Assembly (NCBI GenBank): GCA_019359115.1
Contig: JAHHHW010000070.1
Coordinates: 1-64,000 of the forward strand
Source of the DNA: Pelatocladus maniniholoensis HA4357-MV3
Lineage (GTDB): Bacteria; Cyanobacteriota; Cyanobacteriia; Cyanobacteriales; Nostocaceae
DNA length: 64,000 nucleotides
Direction: 5' to 3'
The notes below the pieces were generated by a model, which was not told the DNA's origin, made no database searches, and worked only from the letters and a program-made list of their open reading frames with translations. Of this stretch, positions 25,018 to 33,672 are shown in pieces. Each line of letters opens with the position of its first letter. The stretch's first letter is position 1. Both the position numbers and the translations under genes were made by a program.

Positions 25018-25961
25018 TGGCTATTCTCTCCGATTCCCAATCGCCAATCCCTGATCCCCGATCCCCCTGAATTAGATTTAGAATTGAGTTTGCCGCCACA
25101 GTGGCGTAATTCGTGGAGTTTAACCCCTATTTGATATTCATATTGGCTCAACAATCTTGCGTAAATATATCCAGCCCTACCATCCAAAAAACCACGCTGG
25201 ATAAAATAGAACAATACAAATCGCAAAAATGGTTTAAATGGTAGTCGCACCCAAATTCTTTTTAAAAAGCGTTTGCGCTGTACGGCGTCACCAAATAATT
25301 TCGCGCCAATAGTACCGTGATCATGATTACCTGTAAGCAAATTATAGTAAACACGGGCTTCCCAATTAGAATAGCGGTTATGGCGTTTTAACCAATGGAA
25401 AAGGTCACGAAAATCCTCGTGAATCATATCGTTTTTGAGATATTCGACTTTTCCATCTAAGATGACGTGTTCGTGAACTTCGTTATCACCTGTATTAGGA
25501 ATATCTTCTGTATTTAGATTTTCGTAACGCCCTTTTTGATGCTTAAATAAACGCAAATTCCAATCTGGATATTTACCACCGTGGCGAATCCATTTACCTA
25601 AGAAAAATACACGACGATTTAGGTAGTAGCCATTATATTCTGGATTTTGAATTGCTTGGGCAATTTCTTCCCACAACTCAGGAGTGATACGCTCATCGCA
25701 ATCTACGATTAAAACCCATTCGTTCCGAAAATTTAGGTTTTCTAAAGACCAATTTTTCTTTTTAGGCCAGTGTCCATTGAAATAAAATTGCACGATATTT
25801 GCACTATAATTTTTCGCAACTTCGCCGCTTTGATCACTACTTTGCGAATCTACTATAAAAATTTCATCTGCTCTTTGCACACTAGCAAGACAAGCGGGCA
25901 AGTTTGCTTCTTCATTTTTAGCTGGAATTAATACAGAAACTGGTATTTTAGAAGATGACAT
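25014..25961 (-). CDS. Family 2 glycosyltransferase (WaaE-like)
   Basis: This 315-residue GT-A transferase begins VSVLIPAKNEEANLPACLAS and has FIVDSQSSDQS and the metal-binding acidic motif VDCDERI (D87/D89). The central GGKYPDWNLRLFKHQKGRYE resembles the LPS core glycosyltransferase WaaE/KdtX group. It probably acts at the inner face of the membrane in polysaccharide or LPS synthesis. The C-terminal residues after LRHCGGKL are repeat-encoded (SGGSGIRDWRLGIGE). It is coupled by a 4-nt overlap to the acetyltransferase. Sugar donor and acceptor are unknown. Confidence 0.88.
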   Translation of the reverse strand: MSSSKIPVSVLIPAKNEEANLPACLASVQRADEIFIVDSQSSDQSGEVAKNYSANIVQFYFNGHWPKKKNWSLENLNFRNEWVLIVDCDERITPELWEEIAQAIQNPEYNGYYLNRRVFFLGKWIRHGGKYPDWNLRLFKHQKGRYENLNTEDIPNTGDNEVHEHVILDGKVEYLKNDMIHEDFRDLFHWLKRHNRYSNWEARVYYNLLTGNHDHGTIGAKLFGDAVQRKRFLKRIWVRLPFKPFLRFVLFYFIQRGFLDGRAGYIYARLLSQYEYQIGVKLHELRHCGGKLNSKSNSGGSGIRDWRLGIGENSQ

Positions 25962-26064
25962 AATATTTTTGGTAGTGGTTAGTAGTTATTTGTTAATTAG
26001 ATTGCACAAACAGAGCATCTATACATTCGTGAATAGCAAATGACTATTGACAAATGACAAATAA

Positions 26065-27000
26065 CTATTGAGTATTGACTCTTTTTGATAACAAGCCTGC
26101 GATCGCAGCATTTAAATAACCAATCTGACCATAGGCATAAACAAGCTTGTCGAATCGTTCTGCTGGATCAGCAAAATATTTAACTGCTTTGTACAAACCA
26201 CGTGAAAAACGTTCGCTACCACGTTGTAGCTGACCGAAACCTGCTGTACCTGCTAGTTGTTCTCGATAACACTCGCTAATACCTTGCCACCAACCACGAT
26301 TTAAAAACCAAGAGCGTTTAAGACGTTCGGGGGCTACATTGTGAAATACGTGGGCTTGTGGTAAATACATAACTTGCCAACCTCTTTGGAGGGCAAGTTC
26401 GGTCATTTGCAGTTCTTCGTTAGATAATAAATTTTTACCTATGCGGCCAAGCCGAGGATCAAAGCCGCCTATTTCTTCTAAAAAACTACGACGTATCGAG
26501 TAATTTAAACCTCTGGGGGTTAAACCAGGCTTGTCTACGTAAACTATGTTGTCACCGAGATTGTATGCTCCTAAATTAGCCGCTAATCCTTGAGATAACC
26601 ACCGTGGTGCTTGCATTTCCTCTGACCATAACAAGCTGACTTTACCACCAGCGATCGCTAATTTTGGGTTATTTTTATAGGCGTTATATAAAACTTGCAG
26701 CCAACCTTGGCTTGCTACAGCATCATCATCAAGGTATGCCAGAATTTCACCACTTGCAACTTCAGCACCCGTATTTCGGGCTACAGATAGACCAACAATA
26801 GGTTCAAAAACATACTTCAGGTGGGGATGATTCGCTCTTTGTTCTACAACAGAACTGGTGCGATCGCTAGAACAATTATCCACCACTATCACTTCAAAGC
26901 CATCAGCAAAGTCCTGCGCTAGGAGGCTATCTATAGCAGTGCCTAAATAATTATCTCGATTGTGAGTACAGATAATGGCAGAGATTGGCGTATCTGGCAT
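26065..27000 (-). CDS. Family 2 glycosyltransferase
   Basis: This 311-residue GT-A glycosyltransferase has ISAIICTHNRDNYLGTAIDS at the N-terminus, the nucleotide-sugar region VIVVDNCSSD and the acidic motif AYLDDDA at residues 91-93. The GGFDPRLGR and QMTELALQRGW segments match cyanobacterial GT2 enzymes. The ATG at 27000 is preferred; 22 extra upstream residues to 27066 are low-complexity (NNLQKFNNQFPNQ). It lies 100 bp upstream of the other glycosyltransferase on the same strand and probably acts in the same glycan pathway. The sugar is unknown. Confidence 0.87.
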   Translation of the reverse strand: MPDTPISAIICTHNRDNYLGTAIDSLLAQDFADGFEVIVVDNCSSDRTSSVVEQRANHPHLKYVFEPIVGLSVARNTGAEVASGEILAYLDDDAVASQGWLQVLYNAYKNNPKLAIAGGKVSLLWSEEMQAPRWLSQGLAANLGAYNLGDNIVYVDKPGLTPRGLNYSIRRSFLEEIGGFDPRLGRIGKNLLSNEELQMTELALQRGWQVMYLPQAHVFHNVAPERLKRSWFLNRGWWQGISECYREQLAGTAGFGQLQRGSERFSRGLYKAVKYFADPAERFDKLVYAYGQIGYLNAAIAGLLSKRVNTQ

Positions 27001-27256
27001 GGGAAGTTTTTGGTTTGGGAATTGGTTGTTGAATTTTTGTAGGTTGTTGGTTGTTTTAATAACCACTAAGTACTAACCATAAAAAAATTCAATATTGCCT
27101 GTTCTGGAGCCAATCTATACCAAAAAATCCTGACTCACCAACCGAGTTTTTTCGGAAATCACCCTGATATCTTCTTGTAAGATGCTCATAGTTAAATTTG
27201 CTATCACCGCAAATTAAAAATTTCGAGGTCTTATTCTTAATTGCCTGTTACTTACT

Positions 27257-28024
27257 TCACTGACATTGAATGTGACCATGTAATACCACAAGCGTTTCAG
27301 CTAGTTGTGCTAGACGAGTTTCTAAGTATTGCTTGCGTCCTAACAACTGACGTAACTTTTGGTAACGAGCGATCGCCATACTCACACTTGCAACCTGATC
27401 GGGGGGACAGGGACGCGTCCACACTGTACCTGAAGCATCTAAACCACACAAACGATAGCCAGCAGAGGATGATTGAGAAGAAATTTTAGCTTGTTGAGCG
27501 CAAATTTCTTCTACGTAGTCCATCAAGCGGTTAACTTCTGCATGACGTAGCGTCGCGCTTCCTTTGGGTTCGTTGTCTGTGTGTGACTCTAACCAACCAT
27601 TAACTATTGGCCCTTCTAAATAAACGTCTTGGATTTGTCGCACGATTTTGTGCAGTTCTGCCTGCCAAGCGCCAACAATTTCTTGTATTTCTTGCAACAG
27701 ATTCATTGCCAATGCTGGATTGGCTGCATTGCGATGGTTAGTAAAGCTAGGAGTTTTGAATTTGGGTAGGCTTGGTGTTTTGTAACCGTTTTCTTCGACT
27801 TGGAATGTTTGAACACAGTCGTGATGAAACTGGGAATATTCTTGTGATTGCTCATCATATTCATCTTCAGATTGGATATCACCATTTTCTGAGTTTTCTA
27901 CTTCACCAACACTGATCCGAAATGATAAAGATTGCTTATTGACTTCTGATGACTCGGTAGTAGTGGTGTCGCGATTTACTAAATCGTGTAGAGTAGCCTC
28001 AATACGCTTTAAACCTGCTTTCAT
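27257..28024 (-). CDS. Hypothetical protein
   Basis: This 255-residue soluble protein has a charged, low-complexity N-terminal half (SENGDIQSEDEYDEQSQEYS) that is probably disordered. The helical C-terminal half has a coiled-coil-like end (YQKLRQLLGRKQYLETRLAQ). The segment AGYRLCGLDASGTVWTRPCP is distinctive but tied to no known domain. It resembles a cyanobacterial conserved hypothetical. It stands between the glycosyltransferases and cobU with its own upstream gap. Confidence 0.7.
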   Translation of the reverse strand: MKAGLKRIEATLHDLVNRDTTTTESSEVNKQSLSFRISVGEVENSENGDIQSEDEYDEQSQEYSQFHHDCVQTFQVEENGYKTPSLPKFKTPSFTNHRNAANPALAMNLLQEIQEIVGAWQAELHKIVRQIQDVYLEGPIVNGWLESHTDNEPKGSATLRHAEVNRLMDYVEEICAQQAKISSQSSSAGYRLCGLDASGTVWTRPCPPDQVASVSMAIARYQKLRQLLGRKQYLETRLAQLAETLVVLHGHIQCQ

Positions 28025-28456
28025 AATGGGTATCTCTAACTTTTCTATGACTTGTGATTGTGGATGGTGCTGAATTGATAGTTGGGATTTTTGACTTTTC
28101 CCAATAGTTACATCAATAGGATGCTGAGTGTTAATTTTATCTCTTAAAAGTTATTTGGGGTCAACAATCTCATCCCCAAAGTGAAAAATTATGGTAAAGG
28201 TTTAAATTCCTGGTTTATTCAACATATCCAGGAAACGGCTGGGAATTAAGCCAATAATTAGGAGTATTGGGAAGCTAGTGTTTTGCAGGGTTTTCCTCCT
28301 TGTAGTACTTAGGATCATTGAGCATTAAGGATTGGGGATCACTTATGAGGCAAGGGTAATGGTTATTTCTTAGTTTTAATTTATGATTCCCCTTTTCTCA
28401 TTTTATTTTTAACCTTGTGTTATGAGATTTTTATATTTGGGTTTATTGAGCTAAAA
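28025..28456. other. Intergenic region upstream of cobU
   Basis: No gene or recognised riboswitch is seen. A cobalamin riboswitch was considered because cobU follows, but no clear B12-box (GCCACTG-like) was found. Confidence 0.35.
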
Positions 28457-29041
28457 ATGAATCAAATCATTCTGGTGACTGGGCCTGCGCGTTCTGGTAA
28501 AAGTGAGTGGGCAGAGGCTTTGGCAATACAATCAGACAAACCAGTAGTTTATATAGCAACTGCTAGTCGCGATCCTGCTGATCAAGAGTGGCTGCAACGT
28601 ATTCAACAGCATCAGCAACGACGCCCCCCAGATTGGGTGACGTTGGAAGTACCAGGGCAATTGTCTGATACTCTTGCCCAAATGCCACCGAACACCTGCG
28701 TTTTAGTTGATTCTCTAGGAACTTGGGTAGCTAATCTACTCTCTCAGGAAGAAGCAATGTGGGAAAAGACTATGGAAGAATTTTTAGAGACAGTGCAACT
28801 AGTGGCAGCCGATATGATTTTTGTCGGTGAAGAAACAGGATGGGGCGTGATACCGGCTTATCCAATGGGTCGAACTTTTCGCGATCGCTTAGGTGGTTTA
28901 GTGCGACACTTAGGCACAATCTGTGAAGCTGTTTATCTAGTTACTGGTGGTCATGTTCTCAATCTCAGTTTGCTTGGTTCTCCGTTGTTTGTGGGGGATC
29001 GGGGATTGGGTAACGGGGAAGGTGGGGACTTTCAAGGGTAG
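28457..29041 (+). CDS. cobU: Adenosylcobinamide kinase / guanylyltransferase
   Basis: This bifunctional enzyme of cobalamin nucleotide-loop assembly phosphorylates adenosylcobinamide and then transfers GMP to it. The P-loop GPARSGKS (residues 9-16) and the guanylylation His in HQQRRPPDW (about H52) are visible, and VDSLGTWVANLL and FVGEETGWGVIP are family blocks. Start 28457 is preferred over the frame start at 28415. It is 194 residues; the last about 20 (VGDRGLGNGEGGDFQG) look repeat-derived and exceed the usual length of about 180. No other cob gene is adjacent. Confidence 0.9.
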   Translation: MNQIILVTGPARSGKSEWAEALAIQSDKPVVYIATASRDPADQEWLQRIQQHQQRRPPDWVTLEVPGQLSDTLAQMPPNTCVLVDSLGTWVANLLSQEEAMWEKTMEEFLETVQLVAADMIFVGEETGWGVIPAYPMGRTFRDRLGGLVRHLGTICEAVYLVTGGHVLNLSLLGSPLFVGDRGLGNGEGGDFQG

Positions 29042-29147
29042 GGGCGAAAGAAAGGAGAATAACTGATTACTATTAACCATTGACAAGCGACTCTTCTTAA
29101 GGATTAATTCCAAATTGAGTATCAAAAATCTAAATAAAATTAAGAGT

Positions 29148-29588
29148 ATGGCATCTCAAAATGAAGTTAAAAAATATCTAGCTTACTGGCTTCAGTTGGG
29201 CAAAAAAATCATCATCAATGATGGTGCAGAATCTTTGTTGCCCAAGTCTGTGATTGTAGGCGATCGCTATAGTGATGAGTTTGAAGAATGCTGGCAGAAA
29301 ATTATTTCTGAAGAAGCAGGAGATTGTTATCTTGAAGGTACGACCGAAACTATTGGCGAACTGCTAACATCCACTTGGGAAATGTATCCCTGTTCGCGCT
29401 GCACAATGCCTATACCTTTGCGAACTATAGGTATGCCTGCTGAGTTATGTCCATGCAATGATCTATCTGACTGGCCAAATACAGAAGTTCCTCTTCCCAG
29501 AGATCCTGTGAACAGTCAAATACAGTTAAAATTGATTCGCGATCGCATAGCAAAAATAAGTGAACTTTCTCATCGTTCTAATAGTTAA
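29148..29588 (+). CDS. Hypothetical protein with a Cys cluster
   Basis: This 146-residue soluble protein contains CSRCTMPIPLRTIGMPAELC, then CNDL: four cysteines (CxxC and CxC) that could bind zinc. The rest is acidic and helical. ATG 29148 is preferred to the TTG at 29115. It has its own downstream terminator (29644-29672). It looks like a conserved cyanobacterial hypothetical; no function is known. Confidence 0.7.
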   Translation: MASQNEVKKYLAYWLQLGKKIIINDGAESLLPKSVIVGDRYSDEFEECWQKIISEEAGDCYLEGTTETIGELLTSTWEMYPCSRCTMPIPLRTIGMPAELCPCNDLSDWPNTEVPLPRDPVNSQIQLKLIRDRIAKISELSHRSNS

Positions 29589-29643
29589 TTTTTGTAATTA
29601 ATTTAAATATTTTCCAATTTCTTTGATGTTTTTAATTCTAATG

Positions 29644-29672
29644 AACCCGGTTTATAGAAAAACCGGGTTTTT
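29644..29672 (+). terminator. Rho-independent terminator
   Basis: AACCCGGTTT (29644-29653) pairs with AAACCGGGTT (29660-29669), followed by TTT. It lies 56 bp after the stop codon of the Cys-cluster gene. The T-run is modest but the stem is perfect. Confidence 0.75.
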
Positions 29673-29889
29673 GCTTTTATTGGCATGTACTTTTCAGAAA
29701 TAACACTCGTATAATTCTGCTATTCATGCTTCTCAAGCAGGTAAATAAGTTTACAGAAAGTGTAAGTGACTGACAGATTAGCAAGAGTATATCGTAATAA
29801 ATAAGCAAGAAGTTGAATTAGTAAATAAAGCGGTTCAACTTTAAGTATTACACTCAACAACAACAAGATAAGCAAGGAGTTTTGCTACT
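29673..29889. promoter_or_regulatory. Probable promoter region of the peptide cluster
   Basis: This is AT-rich DNA with no gene. The first precursor gene begins at 29890 with AAGGAG 11 nt upstream. No exact -35/-10 pair could be assigned with confidence. Confidence 0.3.
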
Positions 29890-30138
29890 ATGTCTAACGA
29901 AAATTTTGCATCTAATTTGTTTAGTGAAGTAGCGGAAGAACAACAGCAGCTAGTAGCTGGTGGTAAGAGCATTTATGATAATCTCAACACTAATTACTAT
30001 GCAGATTTAACTGCTTTTTCTTTTAAAGCAGCATCTGGTCCTGGCGGTAGTGTGGTAACTCAAGAATTTGCTGAACAAGAAATTGATACCAGCGCTTACA
30101 AAACTTTTGAACTCAATCCTTACTACTATCCATACTAA
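29890..30138 (+). CDS. CTB-type bacteriocin precursor 1
   Basis: This 82-residue precursor peptide has an acidic leader LFSEVAEEQQQLVAGG ending in double glycine at about residues 24-25, the cleavage site for a C39 peptidase. The core of about 57 residues reads KSIYDNLNTNYYADLTAFSF and ends in the Tyr-rich ELNPYYYPY. The leader resembles the cyanobacterial CTB family of double-glycine peptides. AAGGAG precedes the ATG. No Cys in the core excludes lanthionine or disulfide rings. It is the first of three close paralogues; activity (toxin or signal) is unknown. Confidence 0.85.
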   Translation: MSNENFASNLFSEVAEEQQQLVAGGKSIYDNLNTNYYADLTAFSFKAASGPGGSVVTQEFAEQEIDTSAYKTFELNPYYYPY

Positions 30139-30180
30139 AAAAATCAATTTTTCAATAATCGAAATAAGGGAGTTTAAATC

Positions 30181-30432
30181 ATGTCTAACGAAAATTTTGC
30201 ATGTGATTTGTTTAGTGAAGTAGCAGAAGAACAACAGCAGCTAGTAGCTGGTGGTAAGAGCATTAATGATTATCTCAGCACTTACTTTAATGCAGATACA
30301 ACTGCTTTTGCTTTTGCAGCAGCATCTAGTCCTAACGGTAGTGTGGTAACTCAAGAATTTGCTGAACAAGAAATCAATACTAGTGCTAACAAGAGTTTCC
30401 AAGTCAATCCCTACTACTACTATCCATACTAA
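30181..30432 (+). CDS. CTB-type bacteriocin precursor 2
   Basis: This 83-residue paralogue of precursor 1 has an almost identical leader (LFSEVAEEQQQLVAGG) and a core that differs in polar residues (KSINDYLSTYFNADTTAFAF), ending VNPYYYYPY. The middle GSVVTQEFAEQEI is shared with the other copies. AGGGAG precedes the ATG. The high nucleotide identity with 29890-30138 marks a recent tandem duplication. Confidence 0.85.
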   Translation: MSNENFACDLFSEVAEEQQQLVAGGKSINDYLSTYFNADTTAFAFAAASSPNGSVVTQEFAEQEINTSANKSFQVNPYYYYPY

Positions 30433-30512
30433 GTAATCCAAAAGTTGAGTAGCCAAATCAGGTACTCAACTTTCAACACAACTATATAAACCTGAACAAG
30501 GAGTTTTTAATA

Positions 30513-30752
30513 ATGTTTAATGAATTGTTTAATGAAATAACAGAAGAACAACAGCAATTGGTTGCTGGTGGTAAGAGTATTTCCGACTACATCAATACTA
30601 ACTACTATCAAGATTTAACTGCTTTTAATTTTGCAATTGGTTCTGGTCCTCATGGTAGTTATGTTACCCAAGAATTTGCATCTTTAGAGATAGATACTAG
30701 TGCTTACAAGGATTTCTACCTCGATTCTGATGATCCATATATGGCATATTAA
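30513..30752 (+). CDS. CTB-type bacteriocin precursor 3
   Basis: This 79-residue paralogue has the leader LFNEITEEQQQLVAGG and core KSISDYINTNYYQDLTAFNF, ending DSDDPYMAY in place of the NPYYY tail. AAGGAG precedes the ATG. It is more diverged than precursors 1 and 2, especially at the C-terminus, which suggests distinct function or neutral drift. Confidence 0.85.
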   Translation: MFNELFNEITEEQQQLVAGGKSISDYINTNYYQDLTAFNFAIGSGPHGSYVTQEFASLEIDTSAYKDFYLDSDDPYMAY

Positions 30753-30999
30753 TATACTTGGATTAATTATAAACGGTGATGTTGAGCCAGAATTAATAAT
30801 CCGTTCAATTCTGCTTATATCAAACCTCACCTCCCTTCCCTCTCCTTGCTAAGGGGAGGGTTGAGGTTAAACGGGAATTATAAGTAATCATACAAACTTG
30901 AGATGAGATGATAGCTGACTATTGATAAAAACCCAAAAATTTGTGTGATACTTATAGTTTTTTAAACTGTCTATGCAGACATAGAAAAGAGGTGTAAAG
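30753..30999. repeat. Hairpin-containing spacer
   Basis: AACCTCACCTCCCTTCCCTC (30826 on) faces GGGGAGGGTTGAGGTT (ending near 30870) to form a long stem around CTTGCTAA. This could terminate or attenuate transcription between the three precursors and the downstream genes, letting precursors be made in excess. No T-run follows, and it may also be a dispersed repeat. Confidence 0.5.
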
Positions 31000-31308
31000 G
31001 TGTCTACAGATAGAGAACTAATCAAGTCCGAACTTTTTGTAGATTTGTCTGAACAGGAACAGGAGATTGTAACAGGAGGAGGTTCATCTTCACTATTTGA
31101 TTTTTTTGTTAAAAGAACAAATATTGTGACTTTTGCAAATTATGAAAATAATTTTTCAGATGGTGTACACAACATAACATCTAAGCAACAAACTGGCTAT
31201 TCACTATCAGAACTTACCTTTGGCTTTAGTTTTGGAAAAAGTGGACGTAAGTATGGTTTAAGTGGCTTGGAGGTCTTACGAAGATTGATTTTGTATCTGT
31301 TCGCTTAA
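31000..31308 (+). CDS. Diverged double-glycine peptide precursor
   Basis: This 102-residue peptide with GTG start has the leader ELFVDLSEQEQEIVTGGG, whose double glycine fits C39 cleavage. The longer core lacks Cys and ends in a basic helical stretch (SGRKYGLSGLEVLRRLILYL), unlike the Tyr-rich ends of the three upstream paralogues. An AGAGG-type site precedes the start. It lies 93 bp before the exporter gene and is probably its substrate or a modifier. Confidence 0.65.
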   Translation: MSTDRELIKSELFVDLSEQEQEIVTGGGSSSLFDFFVKRTNIVTFANYENNFSDGVHNITSKQQTGYSLSELTFGFSFGKSGRKYGLSGLEVLRRLILYLFA

Positions 31309-31401
31309 TTTAGTAGTTGGTTGCCATTATCAAGTCACTTCAATAACAAGCAAACAGATTGATTAAACCTTCAGGTTCTCAATCTTTTGGGTGGATTTCA
31401 G

Positions 31402-33552
31402 ATGAAATACAAATTTGTTAAACAGCATAGTGAAGAAGATTGTGGAGCTGCTTGTCTAGCTACTATTTCTAAGCATTATGGACGTAATTTTACTCTCAAT
31501 CACATCCGTGAAATGGTAGGTACTGGACAGTTTGGAACTACTTTATTAGGCTTAAAGCGGGGTGCAGAAGCACTTGGGTTTAATGCTCGTCCAGTGAAAA
31601 CTTCGCCAGAACTTTTAAATCGAATCAAAGAAGCACCTCTACCAGCAATTATTCACTGGGGGGGAAATCATTGGGTTGTTTTGTATGGCAAGCAAGGTCA
31701 AAAATGTGTAATTGCTGATCCAGCAGTAGGCATCCGTTATGTGTCTAAAAAGGATGTCGCAGATAATTGGACAGATTGGCTGATGTTGTTATTGCAGCCA
31801 GATCAAACTCGCTTTTTTTCTCAAGAAGACGATAAAATTAGTGGTTTTTGGCGTTTTTTACGGCGCGTTTGGGCTTTTCGCGGCATACTGGCGCAAGCGT
31901 TACCTTTAAACTTAATTTTAGGACTGTTATCTTTAGCCTCACCATTTTTGCTACAAATTTTGACTGATGATGTATTGGTGAGAGGGGATACAAAGTTGCT
32001 CACGACTGTTGCTATTGCTGTGGTTGTGATGCATTTTGTTTCTACTAGTCTTTCATTTGTTCAGTCTAATTTAATTGCTCATTTTGCCCAGCGTTTGCAA
32101 TTAGGTTTAGTGTTAGAATTTGGACGACAAATTTTGCGCTTACCTCTTTCTTACTATGAAGCTCGTCGTAGTGGAGAAATTATTAGCCGTTTACGAGATA
32201 TAGATCAGATTAATCAATTAGTAGCTCAAGTTATTGTTGGTTTACCTAGCCAATTTTTTATTGCTATCATTTCTTTTGGCTTCATGCTATTTTATAGCTG
32301 GAAGCTGACGACAGTGGCTGTAGTAATTGCTCTAGCAATGAGTATTTCTACAGTTATATTTCAGCCGACTTTACGAAATAAAACTCGTGAATTATTAGTT
32401 CAAGAAGCAGAAAATCAAGGCGTTTTAGTAGAAACTTTTAAAGGCGCGCTCACGCTCAAAACTACTACTGCATCACCACAATTTTGGGATGAATTTCAAA
32501 GCCGATTTAGTCGTCTGACAACCCTGACTTTAAATACAATTCAAATTGCAATTATCAATAGTACATTCTCAGGCTTTGTCGCTGCTATTGGCGGTGTGGT
32601 TTTGTTGTGGTTTGGTGGTAATTTGGTAATTCAACCACAGGAAAATCTTAGTATTGGGCAATTATTAGCTTTTAATGCTATGAATGCCAATTTCCTAGGT
32701 TTGATTGGTAGTGTCATTGGTTTTGTAGATGAATATACTCGCGCCAAAACTGCTGTTCAACGTCTGACGGAAGTTATCGATGCAACTCCAGAAGATGATA
32801 AAGATGCGAAAAAGCAGTTTGCTAAGATACCTGGAGATGCTGACATTATTTGTACTGATGTCAACTTCCATTATGCTGGTCGGATGGATTTATTAGAAGA
32901 TTTTTCGTTAACAATTCCAGGTGGTAAAGTAATTGCTTTTATTGGTAAATCTGGTTGTGGTAAAAGTACGCTTGCTAAATTAATTGCAGGTTTATACCCA
33001 TTGCAATCTGGAAATATTCGTATTGGATTATATAACCTAAATGACCTTGCTCTTGATTGTCTACGTCATCAGATAGTTTTAGTTCCTCAAGATGCTCATT
33101 TTTGGAGTCGTTCTATTATTGAAAATTTCCGTTTAGGATCACCTCATGTTACATTTGAACAGATTGTTAGATGTTGTCAAATAGCAGAAGCTGATGAATT
33201 TATCAGCAAACTTCCTGAGAAATATCAAACTGTTTTAGGGGAATTTGGCGTAAATATTTCTGGTGGTCAACGGCAAAGATTAGCAATAGCGCGTGCTATT
33301 GTCAACGATCCGCCAATCTTAATTTTGGACGAGTCTACTGCTGGACTAGATCCTGTCAGTGAAGCACAAGTTTTAGAGCAATTATTTCAGCATCGTCGAG
33401 GAAAAACAACAATTTTAATTAGCCACCGTCCGCGAGTAATTGGTCGTGCTGATTGGATTGTGTTTTTAGAACAAGGTAGGTTAAAACTACAAGGTTCTGT
33501 GGAAGAATTAAGTTCTCTCCCAGGAGACCATTTAGATTTTTTAACTCCTTGA
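31402..33552 (+). CDS. C39-peptidase-containing ABC exporter
   Basis: This 716-residue peptidase-containing ABC transporter (PCAT) cleaves double-glycine leaders and exports the core peptide. The C39 domain has Q8, C14 (HSEEDCGAACLA), H90 (GGNHWVVLYG) and D106 (ADPAVG). It is followed by a six-helix membrane domain (about 165-440) and an ATPase domain with Walker A GKSGCGKST (about 515-523), signature NISGGQRQR (about 617) and Walker B ILILDEST. All catalytic residues are present. ATG 31402 with GGTGGA is preferred over TTG 31387. It lies between the precursor genes and an HlyD adaptor, completing an export cassette. Confidence 0.95.
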   Translation: MKYKFVKQHSEEDCGAACLATISKHYGRNFTLNHIREMVGTGQFGTTLLGLKRGAEALGFNARPVKTSPELLNRIKEAPLPAIIHWGGNHWVVLYGKQGQKCVIADPAVGIRYVSKKDVADNWTDWLMLLLQPDQTRFFSQEDDKISGFWRFLRRVWAFRGILAQALPLNLILGLLSLASPFLLQILTDDVLVRGDTKLLTTVAIAVVVMHFVSTSLSFVQSNLIAHFAQRLQLGLVLEFGRQILRLPLSYYEARRSGEIISRLRDIDQINQLVAQVIVGLPSQFFIAIISFGFMLFYSWKLTTVAVVIALAMSISTVIFQPTLRNKTRELLVQEAENQGVLVETFKGALTLKTTTASPQFWDEFQSRFSRLTTLTLNTIQIAIINSTFSGFVAAIGGVVLLWFGGNLVIQPQENLSIGQLLAFNAMNANFLGLIGSVIGFVDEYTRAKTAVQRLTEVIDATPEDDKDAKKQFAKIPGDADIICTDVNFHYAGRMDLLEDFSLTIPGGKVIAFIGKSGCGKSTLAKLIAGLYPLQSGNIRIGLYNLNDLALDCLRHQIVLVPQDAHFWSRSIIENFRLGSPHVTFEQIVRCCQIAEADEFISKLPEKYQTVLGEFGVNISGGQRQRLAIARAIVNDPPILILDESTAGLDPVSEAQVLEQLFQHRRGKTTILISHRPRVIGRADWIVFLEQGRLKLQGSVEELSSLPGDHLDFLTP

Positions 33553-33672
33553 ATTAGTTATTGGTTAGTAGTTAGTGGTTAGTGGTTGGTGGTTGGTGGT
33601 TAATTACTAACTAATAAAAAATTTTCATAACTATCTACAACTAAACACTAAGTAAGATAACTATCAAGAATT

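Noticed and set aside
28025-28456. Cobalamin riboswitch before cobU
   Set aside because: No recognisable B12-box or long conserved structure could be seen.
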